DNA of 64,000 bases from Gammaproteobacteria bacterium (GTDB lineage: Bacteria; Pseudomonadota; Gammaproteobacteria; Steroidobacterales; Woeseiaceae), in assembly GCA_029884165.1 (NCBI GenBank), contig JAOUIH010000005.1:1-64000 (forward strand), written 5' to 3'. The notes below the pieces were generated by a model, which ran no database searches, was not told the DNA's origin, and was given only the letters and a program-made list of their open reading frames with translations. A program made the translations under genes and the position numbers. Of this stretch, positions 18,357-27,493 are shown one piece after another (the stretch's first letter is position 1; each line of letters opens with the position of its first letter).

Positions 18357-19096
18357 AACGGGAACCGATCCCTGAACTTCAACAGAGCCTCATAGTCCAG
18401 CGTAGCCGTGGCATAACCGGTTGCATCGCCCAGGCCGACCAGGTCCTGGCCGAGATAATCGATGACGGCGCTGCCGCCGGAGTAGGGCAGGTCATTGCCG
18501 TCTTCGCCGACCCGGTTGACGGCGGCCACGTATGCCAGGTTCTCGATCGCACGGGCGCGAACGAGCGTTTCCCAGGCGAGGTGGCGCCGGTTCGGCCAGT
18601 TGGCGACGTAGAGCAGGAGATCGTAATTGCCCCGGTTCCTGCTCCAGACGGGAAATCGCAGGTCGTAACAGATCATCGGGCAGATACGCCAGCCCTGTAA
18701 TGCGAATGTCGCCAGCCTGTCCCCTGCAACGTAATGTCTATCCTCGCCTGCCAGTCGGAACAAGTGGCGCTTGTCGTATGTGTGCAGGACGCCGTTCGGT
18801 TCGGCGCATACGAAGCGATTGAAGAACGAGCCATTTTCCCGAATGATTACGCTGCCGCATACGGCGGCTCCCGTACTGGCAGCCGTTTTGCGCAACCAGC
18901 CCACCGTCGCGCCGTCCATGGGTTCGGCGTGAGCTTCTGCATCCATCGTGAAACCGGTCGTGAACATCTCGGGAAGCACGACAAGATCCGTAGGATCTTC
19001 GATCCGGGCAATCAGCCGGCTGAACATGTCCCGATTTTCGTCCGCGTTGTGCCAGTGCAGTTCCGACTGCACGATTGTAACGTTCAAAGCTCGCAT
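18320..19096 (-). CDS. Omega-amidase (YafV-type nitrilase-superfamily amidohydrolase)
   Basis: A 258-residue carbon-nitrogen hydrolase with the Glu-Lys-Cys triad in LPEMFTTGF, YDKRHLF and ICYDLRFP. Its length and the motif NWPNRRHLAWETLVRARAIEN match YafV/MtnU-type omega-amidases, which hydrolyse 2-oxoglutaramate and 2-oxosuccinamate. The start overlaps the end of the aminotransferase gene by 13 bases, so the two are translationally coupled. The aminotransferase makes alpha-keto-glutaramate from glutamine while forming methionine, and this enzyme drains it, so the pair forms a methionine-salvage/glutamine-transamination unit. Confidence 0.9.
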   Translation of the reverse strand: MRALNVTIVQSELHWHNADENRDMFSRLIARIEDPTDLVVLPEMFTTGFTMDAEAHAEPMDGATVGWLRKTAASTGAAVCGSVIIRENGSFFNRFVCAEPNGVLHTYDKRHLFRLAGEDRHYVAGDRLATFALQGWRICPMICYDLRFPVWSRNRGNYDLLLYVANWPNRRHLAWETLVRARAIENLAYVAAVNRVGEDGNDLPYSGGSAVIDYLGQDLVGLGDATGYATATLDYEALLKFRDRFPFHADADDFTLRT

Positions 19097-20256
19097 AATA
19101 GTGTGGCCGCCTGTTTCAATACGTCGTCGTCCTTCGCAAAGCAGAAGCGTAGCGTTCGTGTCGGAGGATGGCTAGCGCAGAAAACGGAAACGGGGATCGA
19201 GGCCACGCCGATTTCCCGGGTCAGCCTGCGAGCGAAACCGATATCATCCTCTGCACTGATTGCGGAATAATCGAGCACCTGGAAATAGGTGCCCGCGGCC
19301 GGTACGAATCGAAACCTCGACTCCCTCATCAGCGCGCAAAATTGATCTCTCTTCTGCTGGTAGAAATCGGCGAGTCCGTCCGGGTAAGCGGGATCCAGTT
19401 GCATGAAGTCGGCCAGCGCATGCTGAATCGGGGATACCACACAAAAGCAATTGAACTGGTGCACTTTGCGGAATTCGGTGCTCAGCGCTTCTGGCGCAAC
19501 GCAATAGCCGACTTTCCATCCCGTCGCGTGATACGTCTTCCCGAATGACGAGATGACGAAAGCGCGCTGCCAGAGTTCGTCGTGGCGCAGTACGCTCAGG
19601 TGGCTGGCGCCGTCAAAGATGATGTGTTCGTAGACCTCGTCCGAAATGATCAGGATCCCGGTATCGCGCACAACCTCGGCGAGGGTGTCGAGATCACCTG
19701 GCCCCAGGACGGTGCCGGTCGGATTGTGCGGAAAATTCAGCATGACGACCCGGGTTCTGTCCGTGATCGCATCGCGCAGCCGCTGCCAATCGATATGCAG
19801 CTCGGGGCGCTCTGCGCTGCTCACCAGGGGCAGGTGCAGGGTCGCTCCACCGGCAAGCGTCACCGCGGGCTCGTACGAATCGTAGGCGGGGTCGAGTACT
19901 ATGACTTCGTCGCCCGGACGGACGACGGCATGAATCGCGCAGAACAGGGCCTCGGTGGCGCCTGCCGTGACGGTTACCTCGGCGTCCGCATCGACGCCCC
20001 GGTCGTACAGGCGGCCTGCCTTGGCCGCTATGGCCTGTCGCAGGGCAGGCACGCCGGTCATCGGGGCGTACTGATTGGCACCCGAGTGTAGACGTTGAGT
20101 GACCAGGTCCAGCAAACGCGCATCCGGCTCGAAGCTCGGAAAGCCCTGCGACAGGTTGATGGCCCCGCAGTCCTGCGCGAGCTGCGACATGACCGTGAAA
20201 ATCGTCGTTCCGACGTGCGGCAGCTTGCTGTCCATTCGAGGCCGGCCCGGTTGCAC
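19084..20256 (-). CDS. Methionine/aromatic aminotransferase (YbdL/MtnE type)
   Basis: 390 residues closely collinear with E. coli YbdL: SKLPHVGTTIFTVMSQLA near the start, INLSQGFPSFEP, the substrate region GANQYAPMTGV, FPHNPTGTV, ISDEVYEHI and the PLP Lys in SSFGKTYHATGWKVGY. It is a fold-type I aminotransferase using methionine, glutamine and aromatic amino acids. GTG at 20256 begins one base after the upstream gene's stop; ATG at 20235 fits family starts equally well. It sits in a three-gene row with the aldehyde dehydrogenase upstream and the omega-amidase downstream. Confidence 0.9.
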   Translation of the reverse strand: MQPGRPRMDSKLPHVGTTIFTVMSQLAQDCGAINLSQGFPSFEPDARLLDLVTQRLHSGANQYAPMTGVPALRQAIAAKAGRLYDRGVDADAEVTVTAGATEALFCAIHAVVRPGDEVIVLDPAYDSYEPAVTLAGGATLHLPLVSSAERPELHIDWQRLRDAITDRTRVVMLNFPHNPTGTVLGPGDLDTLAEVVRDTGILIISDEVYEHIIFDGASHLSVLRHDELWQRAFVISSFGKTYHATGWKVGYCVAPEALSTEFRKVHQFNCFCVVSPIQHALADFMQLDPAYPDGLADFYQQKRDQFCALMRESRFRFVPAAGTYFQVLDYSAISAEDDIGFARRLTREIGVASIPVSVFCASHPPTRTLRFCFAKDDDVLKQAATLLCEL

Positions 20257-21840
20257 CTAGGCGAGAGACGGCGTCGTCCAGGCTGCCGGCAGCGGCCCCT
20301 GGTCCATGATGATCTCCCGGTGACCACTCCACGTGCTGACGATGGCCTCCGGCGTACCAATGCCGGCCGCGCGCGGGTCGCCGCAGGGCCCGAACCAGTG
20401 GTTTTGCGGCGCGCCGGTCGTTCGTGCACGCATCCCGCAATAGGTCGTTCCGTTGACGGTAGCGGCCAGGACACGCTGCTGGAATAGCACGTCCGCGCTT
20501 ACCACCGCTGCGGTCAGGTGCTGGGACATTCTTTCCAGCACCCCGAGCACTCGTTCGAGATCATCGTCCCCGTACTCGACGACCACCTGGAAAGGCCCGA
20601 ACAACTCGGTGGTGACGAGGCCGAAGTGTTTGCCGGCCAGCGCCTCCAGCGGCACCTGCACGGCCGTCGGCTGAAGCGCCCCGTAGCAGGCGGGTATCAA
20701 GTGCCCGTCGAGCTTCTGGCCGCCGAACAGCAGTTTCGCGCCCGGCAAGCGGCAGACGGCCTCGATGTGAGCCTTCATCCGGTCGTTGGTCCAGCTGAGA
20801 ACGGGGCCGATCGACAGATCGTCGAGCCGTCTTCGCGCCGCCAGCTCGGCCAGTTTAGGCAGCAGCGCGGCACTCCAGTTGCGGTGCACGAGCAGGATGC
20901 TCTGTGCGGAGCACTTTTGGCCCGATGCGTTGTAGGCATCCTGGTCGGATTGCCATGCGACGTAGTCCAGCCATTCGGGATCGAAGTCCGGCCCGATAAT
21001 CTTCCAGTCGAAGCCGGCATCCTCCAGTCGAACGCAGCCGTTGACGAGCCCGGCGATGCGCTCCGCGACGTTACTGGATCCGGTGAACTGGATCAGCCGG
21101 ACATCATTGCGCGCGGCCTCCAGCAGGCGACCCATCGTGGAGCCGCGACAATGGATCAGGTCGAGGTCGGCAGGCGGCAGGCCGCTGTGAATCAACAGGC
21201 GCAGGAACTGTTCGAACACGACGCTGACCTTGGAATCGACCTTGACCAGCGGCCGGTTGCCCATGAACAGGGCACCGAGCACCTGCAGAGCCGGGATTTC
21301 CAGCGGAAAATTGAACGGCGCTACGACGACGACAGGGCCGTATGGCCAGCGATAGCCGCGCGACTCCTGGCCCGGGTGATCGCCGGGATTCGAAAACCCG
21401 CGCGCCAGGAACCGTACGCCGTCGCCAGCGAAGTTCTCGAGAAACACGCGTGTGACGGTCACCTCGCCCAGGCATTGCCCATCACTTTTCGGCATGACGC
21501 GCTGGATCAGCCGTGCGAAGAAAGCCTCGACATCGGGTGTCGCGAGCAGGGCCGCAGCGCGGGCGCATACCTGGCCCAGCAGGACATAGCGTTCCGGGCG
21601 ATACAGCGGGTTGTGCACGCCGAATCTCGGGCACGAACGGAGACCGGCGATAAACGGAGCATGATCCTGCGTATCCGGCACGTCGATGAAATGGCCACCG
21701 GTCAGGGGATCCGGGAGATCGTCGCGCGCGTCACCGCCGTCCGCCCAGCGGCCGGCGACGAGATTCCGAACCTTCGCGGGTTTCTGCGAAGTCATGCCGT
21801 TGAACGGATCGACCGTAGCGAAAACCGGCTCCTGGGCCAT
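20257..21840 (-). CDS. Aldehyde dehydrogenase, ALDH12-like (delta-1-pyrroline-5-carboxylate dehydrogenase type)
   Basis: 527 residues. The ATG at 21840 is preceded by an AGGAG site at ideal spacing. Catalytic Cys310 is in SGQKCSAQS and general-base Glu273 in RLEDAGFDWK; VVVVAPFNFPLEIPA is the NAD-binding loop. The block EDAGFDWKIIGPDF ... DYVAWQSDQDAYNASGQKCSAQSI matches the plant/protist ALDH12 P5C dehydrogenases much more than the bacterial PutA type, from recall of that family. It probably oxidises glutamate-gamma-semialdehyde from proline or ornithine to glutamate. It ends where the aminotransferase begins, so one operon is likely. Confidence 0.85.
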   Translation of the reverse strand: MAQEPVFATVDPFNGMTSQKPAKVRNLVAGRWADGGDARDDLPDPLTGGHFIDVPDTQDHAPFIAGLRSCPRFGVHNPLYRPERYVLLGQVCARAAALLATPDVEAFFARLIQRVMPKSDGQCLGEVTVTRVFLENFAGDGVRFLARGFSNPGDHPGQESRGYRWPYGPVVVVAPFNFPLEIPALQVLGALFMGNRPLVKVDSKVSVVFEQFLRLLIHSGLPPADLDLIHCRGSTMGRLLEAARNDVRLIQFTGSSNVAERIAGLVNGCVRLEDAGFDWKIIGPDFDPEWLDYVAWQSDQDAYNASGQKCSAQSILLVHRNWSAALLPKLAELAARRRLDDLSIGPVLSWTNDRMKAHIEAVCRLPGAKLLFGGQKLDGHLIPACYGALQPTAVQVPLEALAGKHFGLVTTELFGPFQVVVEYGDDDLERVLGVLERMSQHLTAAVVSADVLFQQRVLAATVNGTTYCGMRARTTGAPQNHWFGPCGDPRAAGIGTPEAIVSTWSGHREIIMDQGPLPAAWTTPSLA

Positions 21841-21962
21841 GGCAACTCCTGGCGTGCGCTGTAATTCGGCGACAGCATAGCAACCCGCGCCAGCCGGAAC
21901 CAACGCCGCCGCGCGTGCCGTGCCGTTTGTTTCTTTGGCCTCGCGCAGGGATAATCGCGCCC

Positions 21963-22071
21963 GGTCCGCGCCGGCGGCCCCGCGACGGTCAGCCGTGAAC
22001 CCCGTCAGGCCCGGAAGGGAGCAGCGGCAGCGGTCATACCGGGTGCCGGGGATGTGCTGGCGCGGGCCACC
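21963..22071 (+). ncRNA. ffs: Signal recognition particle 4.5S RNA
   Basis: The universally conserved SRP apical domain GTCAGGCCCGGAAGGGAGCA (GGAA tetraloop and asymmetric loop) lies at about 22004-22024. The ends pair perfectly over 13 positions: GGTCCGCGCCGGC at 21963 with GCTGGCGCGGGCC ending at 22068, allowing two G-U pairs. Internal helices CCCGTC/.../GGTGCCGGGGATG also match 4.5S RNA. The RNA binds Ffh and delivers nascent membrane proteins. Its location just upstream of dnaX is the classic gammaproteobacterial arrangement. CTCGACCCTTT follows; no strong terminator is visible. Confidence 0.93.
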
Positions 22072-22190
22072 TCGACCCTTTAACTACCGGATCCGGGGCC
22101 AGGACCCCTGCTTGTGCCGATTGCGGCATTCGCTAAACTGTCCAATTTGTCCCGGCAGCCCCGGCGACCGACGAAGCGGCAACCGACGCA

Positions 22191-23825
22191 ATGAGCTACC
22201 TCGTCCTGGCGCGTAAATGGCGCCCTAAAACCTTTGCCGACACCGTCGGCCAGGAACATGTGCTGAAGGCGCTGACCAACGCTTTGGACAGCCAGCGGCT
22301 GCACCATGCCTACCTTTTCACCGGTACCCGCGGTGTCGGCAAGACGACCATAGCCCGGATCCTCGCCAAGGCGCTGAACTGCGACAGCGGACCGACGTCC
22401 GCGCCCTGCGGGGAGTGCAGCGCATGCCGCGAGATCGACGAGGGGCGTTTCGTGGACCTGATCGAGGTCGACGCGGCCTCCAAGACCAAGGTCGACGACA
22501 CGCGTGAACTGCTGGACAACGTGCAGTTCGCACCGGCGCGAGGTCGCTTCAAGGTCTACCTGATCGACGAAGTGCACATGCTGACGAAACATTCGTTCAA
22601 TGCACTGCTGAAAACGCTCGAAGAGCCGCCTCCACACGTCAAATTCCTGCTGGCAACGACCGATCCGCAGAAGCTCCCGATTACGGTCCTGTCCCGATGC
22701 CTGCAATTCAATCTCAAGCGGCTGACACCGGGCCTGATCCGCGAGCGCCTGGAGTTCATCTGTGGTGAGGAGGGCATCGAGGCCGATCGGGGCGCGCTTG
22801 CGCTGATCGCCCGGGCCGCTGACGGGAGCCTGCGCGACGCGTTAAGCCTGCTGGACCAGGCGATCGCCTATTGCGGAGGCGCCCTGGCCGAAGAAGCCGT
22901 TGCCGGCATGCTCGGGACGATCGACCGGCAGCACGTCTCACACTTGCTGGCGCTGCTGGCAGAGGGCGATGCGGCCGGGCTGATGGCCGCAGTCGGCGAA
23001 ATCGACCAGCAGTATCCGGACTACGGCCAGCTGCTCGACGACCTGGCCCGTGCACTGCAGCGAACGGCTGTCTACCAGGTGGTCGGACCGGTCGACTCCG
23101 ACGACGAAGGGGCCGAATCGCAGATAGCCGACCTGGCGACGAGGCTGTCGCCCGAGGACCTGCAACTTTTCTATCAGACCGCCATCATGGGCCGGCGGGA
23201 CCTGAATCTCGCACCCGATCCGCGCAGCGGCGCCGAGATGACCTTGCTGCGCATGCTGGCATTTCGCCCCGAGACCCCGGACAGGCAGGGTTCGTCCGCA
23301 GGTAGTGCCGTGCGACGGCCGGCTGCGACGAGACCCGCGCCTCTGCAGGCCTCCTCGCCGCCGGAACCGCAGAAGCCAGCTGTGCAATCGAAGCCAGCTG
23401 TGCAATCGAAGCCAGCGGTGCAATCGAAGCCAGCGGCCTGGTCGGAGCCGGACTGGCCGGTACTGGTTGCCCGGCTGGATCTCAACGGTGCGAACAGGCT
23501 GCTTGCCGGGAACTGCGCGTATCTCGGTCGGAACGGCAACCTGATCCGACTCGGTCTCGACCAACGGTCGGAGTCGCTGCTGACGAAAAAGCGGCAGGAT
23601 GCGCTCGCCGAGGCGCTCAGCGGTCATTACGGAGAATCTCTGCGGGTAGAAATCGAGATCGGCGTGGCAGAAGCGGAAACGCCCATGCAGGCGGTTGCCC
23701 GCCGCGAGGATGAGGCAATACAGGCGGCGCGCGCTTCGCTCGAATCGGATCCGAACGTGCGGAAGCTGCAGGATATCTTCGGGGCAACGCTGAAACCCGA
23801 GACCGTCAGGACGATAGACAAGTAG
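22191..23825 (+). CDS. dnaX: DNA polymerase III subunit tau/gamma
   Basis: 544 residues. The AAA+ clamp-loader module includes Walker A GTRGVGKTT, the zinc-binding cysteines CDSGPTSAPCGECSAC, Walker B LIDEVHML and sensor 1 LLATTDPQKLP, followed by the lid and collar. Residues about 375-430 form a Pro/Ala/Lys-rich linker containing an 18-base tandem repeat. A C-terminal tau-specific domain follows. The protein loads the sliding clamp and ties polymerase cores to the helicase. It is shorter than E. coli tau (643) because the linker is shorter. ybaB and recR follow at close spacing in the usual operon. Confidence 0.96.
   Translation: MSYLVLARKWRPKTFADTVGQEHVLKALTNALDSQRLHHAYLFTGTRGVGKTTIARILAKALNCDSGPTSAPCGECSACREIDEGRFVDLIEVDAASKTKVDDTRELLDNVQFAPARGRFKVYLIDEVHMLTKHSFNALLKTLEEPPPHVKFLLATTDPQKLPITVLSRCLQFNLKRLTPGLIRERLEFICGEEGIEADRGALALIARAADGSLRDALSLLDQAIAYCGGALAEEAVAGMLGTIDRQHVSHLLALLAEGDAAGLMAAVGEIDQQYPDYGQLLDDLARALQRTAVYQVVGPVDSDDEGAESQIADLATRLSPEDLQLFYQTAIMGRRDLNLAPDPRSGAEMTLLRMLAFRPETPDRQGSSAGSAVRRPAATRPAPLQASSPPEPQKPAVQSKPAVQSKPAVQSKPAAWSEPDWPVLVARLDLNGANRLLAGNCAYLGRNGNLIRLGLDQRSESLLTKKRQDALAEALSGHYGESLRVEIEIGVAEAETPMQAVARREDEAIQAARASLESDPNVRKLQDIFGATLKPETVRTIDK
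23373..23435 (+). repeat. 18-bp tandem repeat inside dnaX
   Basis: Three full and one partial in-frame copies of an 18-base unit (first copy AAGCCAGCTGTGCAATCG) encode KPAVQS repeats in the disordered linker of DnaX. Copies differ by one base. Confidence 0.9.
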
Positions 23826-23848
23826 GTAAAACTGCCGAGGAGTAAGGC

Positions 23849-24172
23849 ATGAAAGGTGGAATTGGTCAGCTGATGCGGCAGGCTCAGCAGATGCAGGCCG
23901 AAATGCAAAAGGCCCAGGAGGAAATGGGCCGTACGACGGTGACAGGCGAATCTGGAGCAGGCATGGTCAGGTTGACGATGACTTGCCGCCACGAGGTGCG
24001 ATCGCTGGAGATCGACGATGCTCTGCTCCAGGACGACAAGGAAATGCTTGAAGACCTGGTCGTCGCCGCTTTCAACGACGCAGTGCGGCGGGTGGACGAA
24101 ACAGTCAAGGAAAAGTTTTCCGGCATGGCGGCTGGACTCGGCCTCCCTGGCGGCCTGAAGCTGCCGTTCTGA
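23849..24172 (+). CDS. ybaB: YbaB/EbfC family nucleoid-associated protein
   Basis: 107 residues. The helical start [20 protein letters not shown] and the body [20 protein letters not shown] match the YbaB/EbfC dimer fold. The protein binds DNA non-specifically and often sits between dnaX and recR, as here (23 bases after dnaX, 16 before recR). A purine-rich GAGGAG ribosome site precedes the ATG. The C-terminal glycine-rich tail [12 protein letters not shown] is typical. Confidence 0.95.
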   Translation: MKGGIGQLMRQAQQMQAEMQKAQEEMGRTTVTGESGAGMVRLTMTCRHEVRSLEIDDALLQDDKEMLEDLVVAAFNDAVRRVDETVKEKFSGMAAGLGLPGGLKLPF

Positions 24173-24188
24173 ACGTCACTCGCGCTCC

Positions 24189-24788
24189 GTGTCCTACTCT
24201 CCGCTACTCGTACGCTTGATCGATTCCCTGCGCTGCATGCCAGGGGTTGGCCGAAAATCGGCGCAGCGTATCGCGTTTCACCTGTTGGAAAGAGACCGAG
24301 GCGGCGCGTCGCAGCTCGCGCGAGCCCTGGCCGAAGCGGTCGAGGGCATCGGGCATTGCAAGCGATGCCGGATGTTCAGCGAAGCCGAACTGTGTGCCAT
24401 CTGCGCCGCGAGCGGTCGTGACGATTCCCTGCTTTGCGTCGTCGAATCGCCCGCGGACGTGATGGCTATCGAGGACGCGACCGGTTTCAGGGGGCTTTAT
24501 TTCGTCCTGATGGGCCACCTGTCACCCCTGGATGGCATCGGTCCGGACGAGCTGGGGATGAACCTGCTCGAAGACCGATTGAAGTCGGGGGCTGTCCGAG
24601 AGCTTATCATTGCAACAAATCCGACGGTCGAAGGCGATGCAACGGCGCACTTGCTCGCGGAAATCGCGACGCGGGCCGGCATACAGGCGAGCCGAATTGC
24701 GCACGGCGTGCCGCTGGGCGGTGAGCTCGAGTACGTCGACGGAGGGACGCTGTCGCACGCATTCTTCGGGCGACGCGTGATTGATTGA
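24189..24788 (+). CDS. recR: Recombination mediator RecR
   Basis: 199 residues, standard length. The N-terminal helix-hairpin-helix is [20 protein letters not shown], the C4 zinc finger [16 protein letters not shown], and the Toprim domain starts [15 protein letters not shown] with the acidic DDS-like segment later. RecR works with RecF and RecO to load RecA on gapped DNA. Translation starts with GTG at 24189. It is the third gene of the dnaX-ybaB-recR operon. Confidence 0.95.
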   Translation: MSYSPLLVRLIDSLRCMPGVGRKSAQRIAFHLLERDRGGASQLARALAEAVEGIGHCKRCRMFSEAELCAICAASGRDDSLLCVVESPADVMAIEDATGFRGLYFVLMGHLSPLDGIGPDELGMNLLEDRLKSGAVRELIIATNPTVEGDATAHLLAEIATRAGIQASRIAHGVPLGGELEYVDGGTLSHAFFGRRVID

Positions 24789-24814
24789 ACCAACACAATC
24801 GGGGAGCCAGTCGC

Positions 24815-25165
24815 ATGAGCCAAACAGATTGCCTGTTCTGCAGGATCGTAGCGGGGGATATTCCGGCGGATATTATCTATGAATCGGACAGGGTGGTCGC
24901 TTTTCGCGATATTAATCCGCAGGCGCCAACGCATGTGCTGATCATTCCCCGTGCGCACGTCAGCACGATCAACGATATGACCGAGGATCATTCGCCAGAC
25001 TTCGCCGCATTGTTCCTTGCGGCCAGGCTAATCGCGCAGTCCGAAGGAATTGCTGACGACGGCTATCGAGTCGTAATGAACTGCAACGCCGGAGCGGGCC
25101 AGTCCGTTTTTCATGTGCACCTGCACCTGCTGGGCGGACGCCGTATGACCTGGCCTCCGGGCTGA
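24815..25165 (+). CDS. hinT: HIT family nucleotide-binding hydrolase (HinT-like)
   Basis: 116 residues. The HIT signature is HVHLHLLGGR; CLFCRIVAGDIPADIIYE and VVAFRDINPQAPTHVLIIP are typical of HinT. It hydrolyses purine nucleoside phosphoramidates, such as aminoacyl-AMP side products, in the cytosol. The ATG at 24815 has GGGGAGCC upstream. The longer TTG-started frame from 24785 adds only leader-like residues. It follows recR by 26 bases and converges with rsgA. Confidence 0.93.
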   Translation: MSQTDCLFCRIVAGDIPADIIYESDRVVAFRDINPQAPTHVLIIPRAHVSTINDMTEDHSPDFAALFLAARLIAQSEGIADDGYRVVMNCNAGAGQSVFHVHLHLLGGRRMTWPPG

Positions 25166-25168
25166 GCG

Positions 25169-26080
25169 TCAGTAGCGATTTTTGCCCAGCTTTTCCGTCA
25201 GGTGCAGTAACCGTTTGTAACTTTCGTAGCGCCTGGCGCTGATTAAGCCGGATTCCACAGCACCCTTGACCGCGCAGCCGGGTTCCCGCAGGTGCCGGCA
25301 ATTGGCGAACCGGCAGCGCAGTCCTGCATTGGCAATCTCCCGGAAGCCGGCCGCGACCTGGTCAGGAGACTCGAGCGCGGGAGCGTAATCCCGAACGCCG
25401 GGCGAGTCGATCACCGTGCCGCCGCCGGGCAGATCCAGCATCACCGAGTTGACCGTCGTGTGCCGGCCTTCGCCGCTCGACGGCGACACTACGGCCGTGC
25501 GCAGTACGCCTTCGTCGACGAGCCGGTTGATCAGGGTCGACTTACCGACGCCTGACTGCCCGACGACAATGCCCACCTCGTCCTTCAGCACATCGCAAAG
25601 TTCGTCCAGGCCACTACCGGTCTTTGCGCTGGTGCATAGCACCGTGTAGCCACTCCTCGCGTAGTCGTCGAGTACCGCGGTGGCTCCTGGTTGAGTCGGT
25701 TCCAGGTCCGCCTTGTTGAAGACGATGACGGCACGGACTCCCATGATGGCGGCCGCGGCAAGGTATCGATCGACGACGAACCAGTCCGGGCGCGGCGGGT
25801 CCGCCACGGTGACGACCAGCAAGCTCACGTTTGCCGCGAGCACCTCCCGGTTGCCGCGCGAGTCCGGCCGGGTTAATTCGGCCCGTCGGGGGTGGATGTC
25901 GGTAATCAGCCAGTCCGACTCGTTCTCGATCGGTTCGGCGACAACCCGGTCCCCGCATACGGGCTGCAGGCGCTTGCCCTTGATCCGGGCCGATACCTCG
26001 CGGCCATCGTCGAGCCGCAGATTCATTCGGCGGCTGAACGTGGCGATTACCTGTGCGTCCTGGCCGGATTTCGGCGACAT
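25169..26080 (-). CDS. rsgA: Ribosome small subunit-dependent GTPase RsgA
   Basis: A circularly permuted GTPase. The OB-fold N-terminus (ATFSRRMNLRLDDG) comes first, then G4 VFNKADLE before G1 GQSGVGKST and G3 DSPGVRDY. The zinc-binding C-terminus CRFANCRHLREPGC closes it. RsgA checks late 30S subunit assembly. The ATG at 26080 gives 303 residues; the frame upstream can only begin with TTG at 26134. It stands divergent from orn, the usual gammaproteobacterial neighbour. Confidence 0.95.
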   Translation of the reverse strand: MSPKSGQDAQVIATFSRRMNLRLDDGREVSARIKGKRLQPVCGDRVVAEPIENESDWLITDIHPRRAELTRPDSRGNREVLAANVSLLVVTVADPPRPDWFVVDRYLAAAAIMGVRAVIVFNKADLEPTQPGATAVLDDYARSGYTVLCTSAKTGSGLDELCDVLKDEVGIVVGQSGVGKSTLINRLVDEGVLRTAVVSPSSGEGRHTTVNSVMLDLPGGGTVIDSPGVRDYAPALESPDQVAAGFREIANAGLRCRFANCRHLREPGCAVKGAVESGLISARRYESYKRLLHLTEKLGKNRY

Positions 26081-26216
26081 CGTGGTGCGACCCTTTGACC
26101 ATGCGGCATAGGCTGTCGAGTATGCCGGTCCCAAAGGGTCCGTGCATCCCCGCCGGCTGTTAAACTAGCGGCACCCGGTCCTGCGGCGGCCGAAAAGTAA
26201 CGGGGTTTATTCCACC

Positions 26217-26780
26217 GTGCAGAGCTCAACAAACCTGATCTGGATCGATCTCGAGATGACCGGTCTGGATACTCAGAACGATCACATAATCGAAATCGCA
26301 ACGCTGATCACCAACGATCGGCTGGAAGAACTTGCCGAAGGTCCCGTGCTGGCGATAAGGCAGAGCAGGGCAGTCATGGGATCGATGGACGACTGGAATA
26401 CCCGCCAGCATGCGGCTTCGGGGCTCACAGAGAGAGTCCTGGCCAGTTCGACAACGCTGGTGGAGGCGGAGCGCGCGACGCTCGAATTCCTGATGCAATA
26501 CGTACCCGAACGTGCATCCCCGATGTGCGGCAACAGCGTATGCCAGGATCGACGTTTCCTCGCCCGCCTGATGCCGCGGCTGGAGTCATTCTTTCATTAT
26601 CGGAACCTGGACGTCAGTACCGTCAAGATTCTGGCCCAACGTTGGGCGCCACAAGTTGCAGCAGGTTTCCAGAAGGAGTCCAGGCACCGTGCGCTCGATG
26701 ACATACGCGATTCCGTCGCCGAGCTCGCCTATTACAGGCAGAACCTATTCGTGCCGGCAACGGCTGCGAACTGCCCGTGA
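26217..26780 (+). CDS. orn: Oligoribonuclease
   Basis: A 187-residue DEDDh exonuclease. [12 protein letters not shown] carries the first Asp-x-Glu, [13 protein letters not shown] the second Asp, and [13 protein letters not shown] the His and last Asp. It degrades 2-5-nt RNA and the linear dinucleotide pGpG from cyclic-di-GMP breakdown. This is relevant because a cyclic-di-GMP riboswitch candidate lies elsewhere in this window. It starts with GTG and overlaps the next gene by 4 bases (GTGA). Confidence 0.95.
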   Translation: MQSSTNLIWIDLEMTGLDTQNDHIIEIATLITNDRLEELAEGPVLAIRQSRAVMGSMDDWNTRQHAASGLTERVLASSTTLVEAERATLEFLMQYVPERASPMCGNSVCQDRRFLARLMPRLESFFHYRNLDVSTVKILAQRWAPQVAAGFQKESRHRALDDIRDSVAELAYYRQNLFVPATAANCP

Positions 26781-27418
26781 GCGACAAACCGTTTGCACCG
26801 GCTGCCAACAGGAACCGGGAGCCGATACTTGAGGTGCTGCGGTCGGAGTTTGCCGATCGTCACAGGGTTCTCGAGATCGGCTCCGGCACCGGGCAGCACG
26901 CCGTCTGGTTTGCGCATCACCTGCGACATTTGGCCTGGCAGACGAGCGACCTGCAGGACCGGCTCGCGGGAATCAGCGCCTGGGTGAGCTCCGCCGCACT
27001 CGCCAACCTGGCACAGCCCGTCGAACTCGACGTGATGAGTACGACGGACTTGCCCGGAAATTACGACGCTGTGTTTTCCGCGAACACGGCACACATAATG
27101 GATATCGATGCCGTGCGGGAGATGTTCCGCCTCGTGGGCCGCAGTCTTCCGGAGGGCGGGAAGTTCTTGCTCTACGGTCCGTTCAACATGCAGGGCCGGT
27201 TCACGAGCGAGAGCAATCAGGCATTCGACGCTTCGCTGCGGGCCCAGGACCCGTCAATGGGCATACGGGATATCGAGGTCCTTGACCGGTTTGGCAGCGA
27301 GGCAGGGCTCGCCCGGTCCGACTTGTACGCGATGCCGGCGAACAATTTTGTTGCCGTCTGGATCCGTGCAGGGCGTTCCGGTTTCCAGGGCGACGCGGCA
27401 GCCGATGCTGCGTCATGA
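26777..27418 (+). CDS. DUF938 SAM-dependent methyltransferase-like protein
   Basis: 213 residues with [17 protein letters not shown] at the start and the SAM motif [35 protein letters not shown] and [20 protein letters not shown] are hallmarks of DUF938. The fold is a class I methyltransferase; the substrate is unknown. Its GTG start lies within the stop of orn (4-base overlap), so the two are translationally coupled. Confidence 0.9.
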   Translation: MSDKPFAPAANRNREPILEVLRSEFADRHRVLEIGSGTGQHAVWFAHHLRHLAWQTSDLQDRLAGISAWVSSAALANLAQPVELDVMSTTDLPGNYDAVFSANTAHIMDIDAVREMFRLVGRSLPEGGKFLLYGPFNMQGRFTSESNQAFDASLRAQDPSMGIRDIEVLDRFGSEAGLARSDLYAMPANNFVAVWIRAGRSGFQGDAAADAAS

Positions 27419-27493
27419 CTGTCGCTGATTGCCGACTGGTGCGAGGAAGTGGCTTCGCATATAGTGGCCGAATTCAGGTTTGGGCACTTGAAC

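Noticed and set aside
20518-21864. A 448-codon plus-strand ORF opposite the aldehyde dehydrogenase
   Set aside because: Antisense artefact of high third-position GC. The minus strand carries complete ALDH catalytic motifs.
23581-23600. Possible programmed -1 frameshift site (GAAAAAG) for a DnaX gamma form
   Set aside because: In the dnaX frame the site reads G AAA AAG, so the first slot cannot re-pair as in A AAA AAG. It also lies in the C-terminal tau region, too late for a gamma product.
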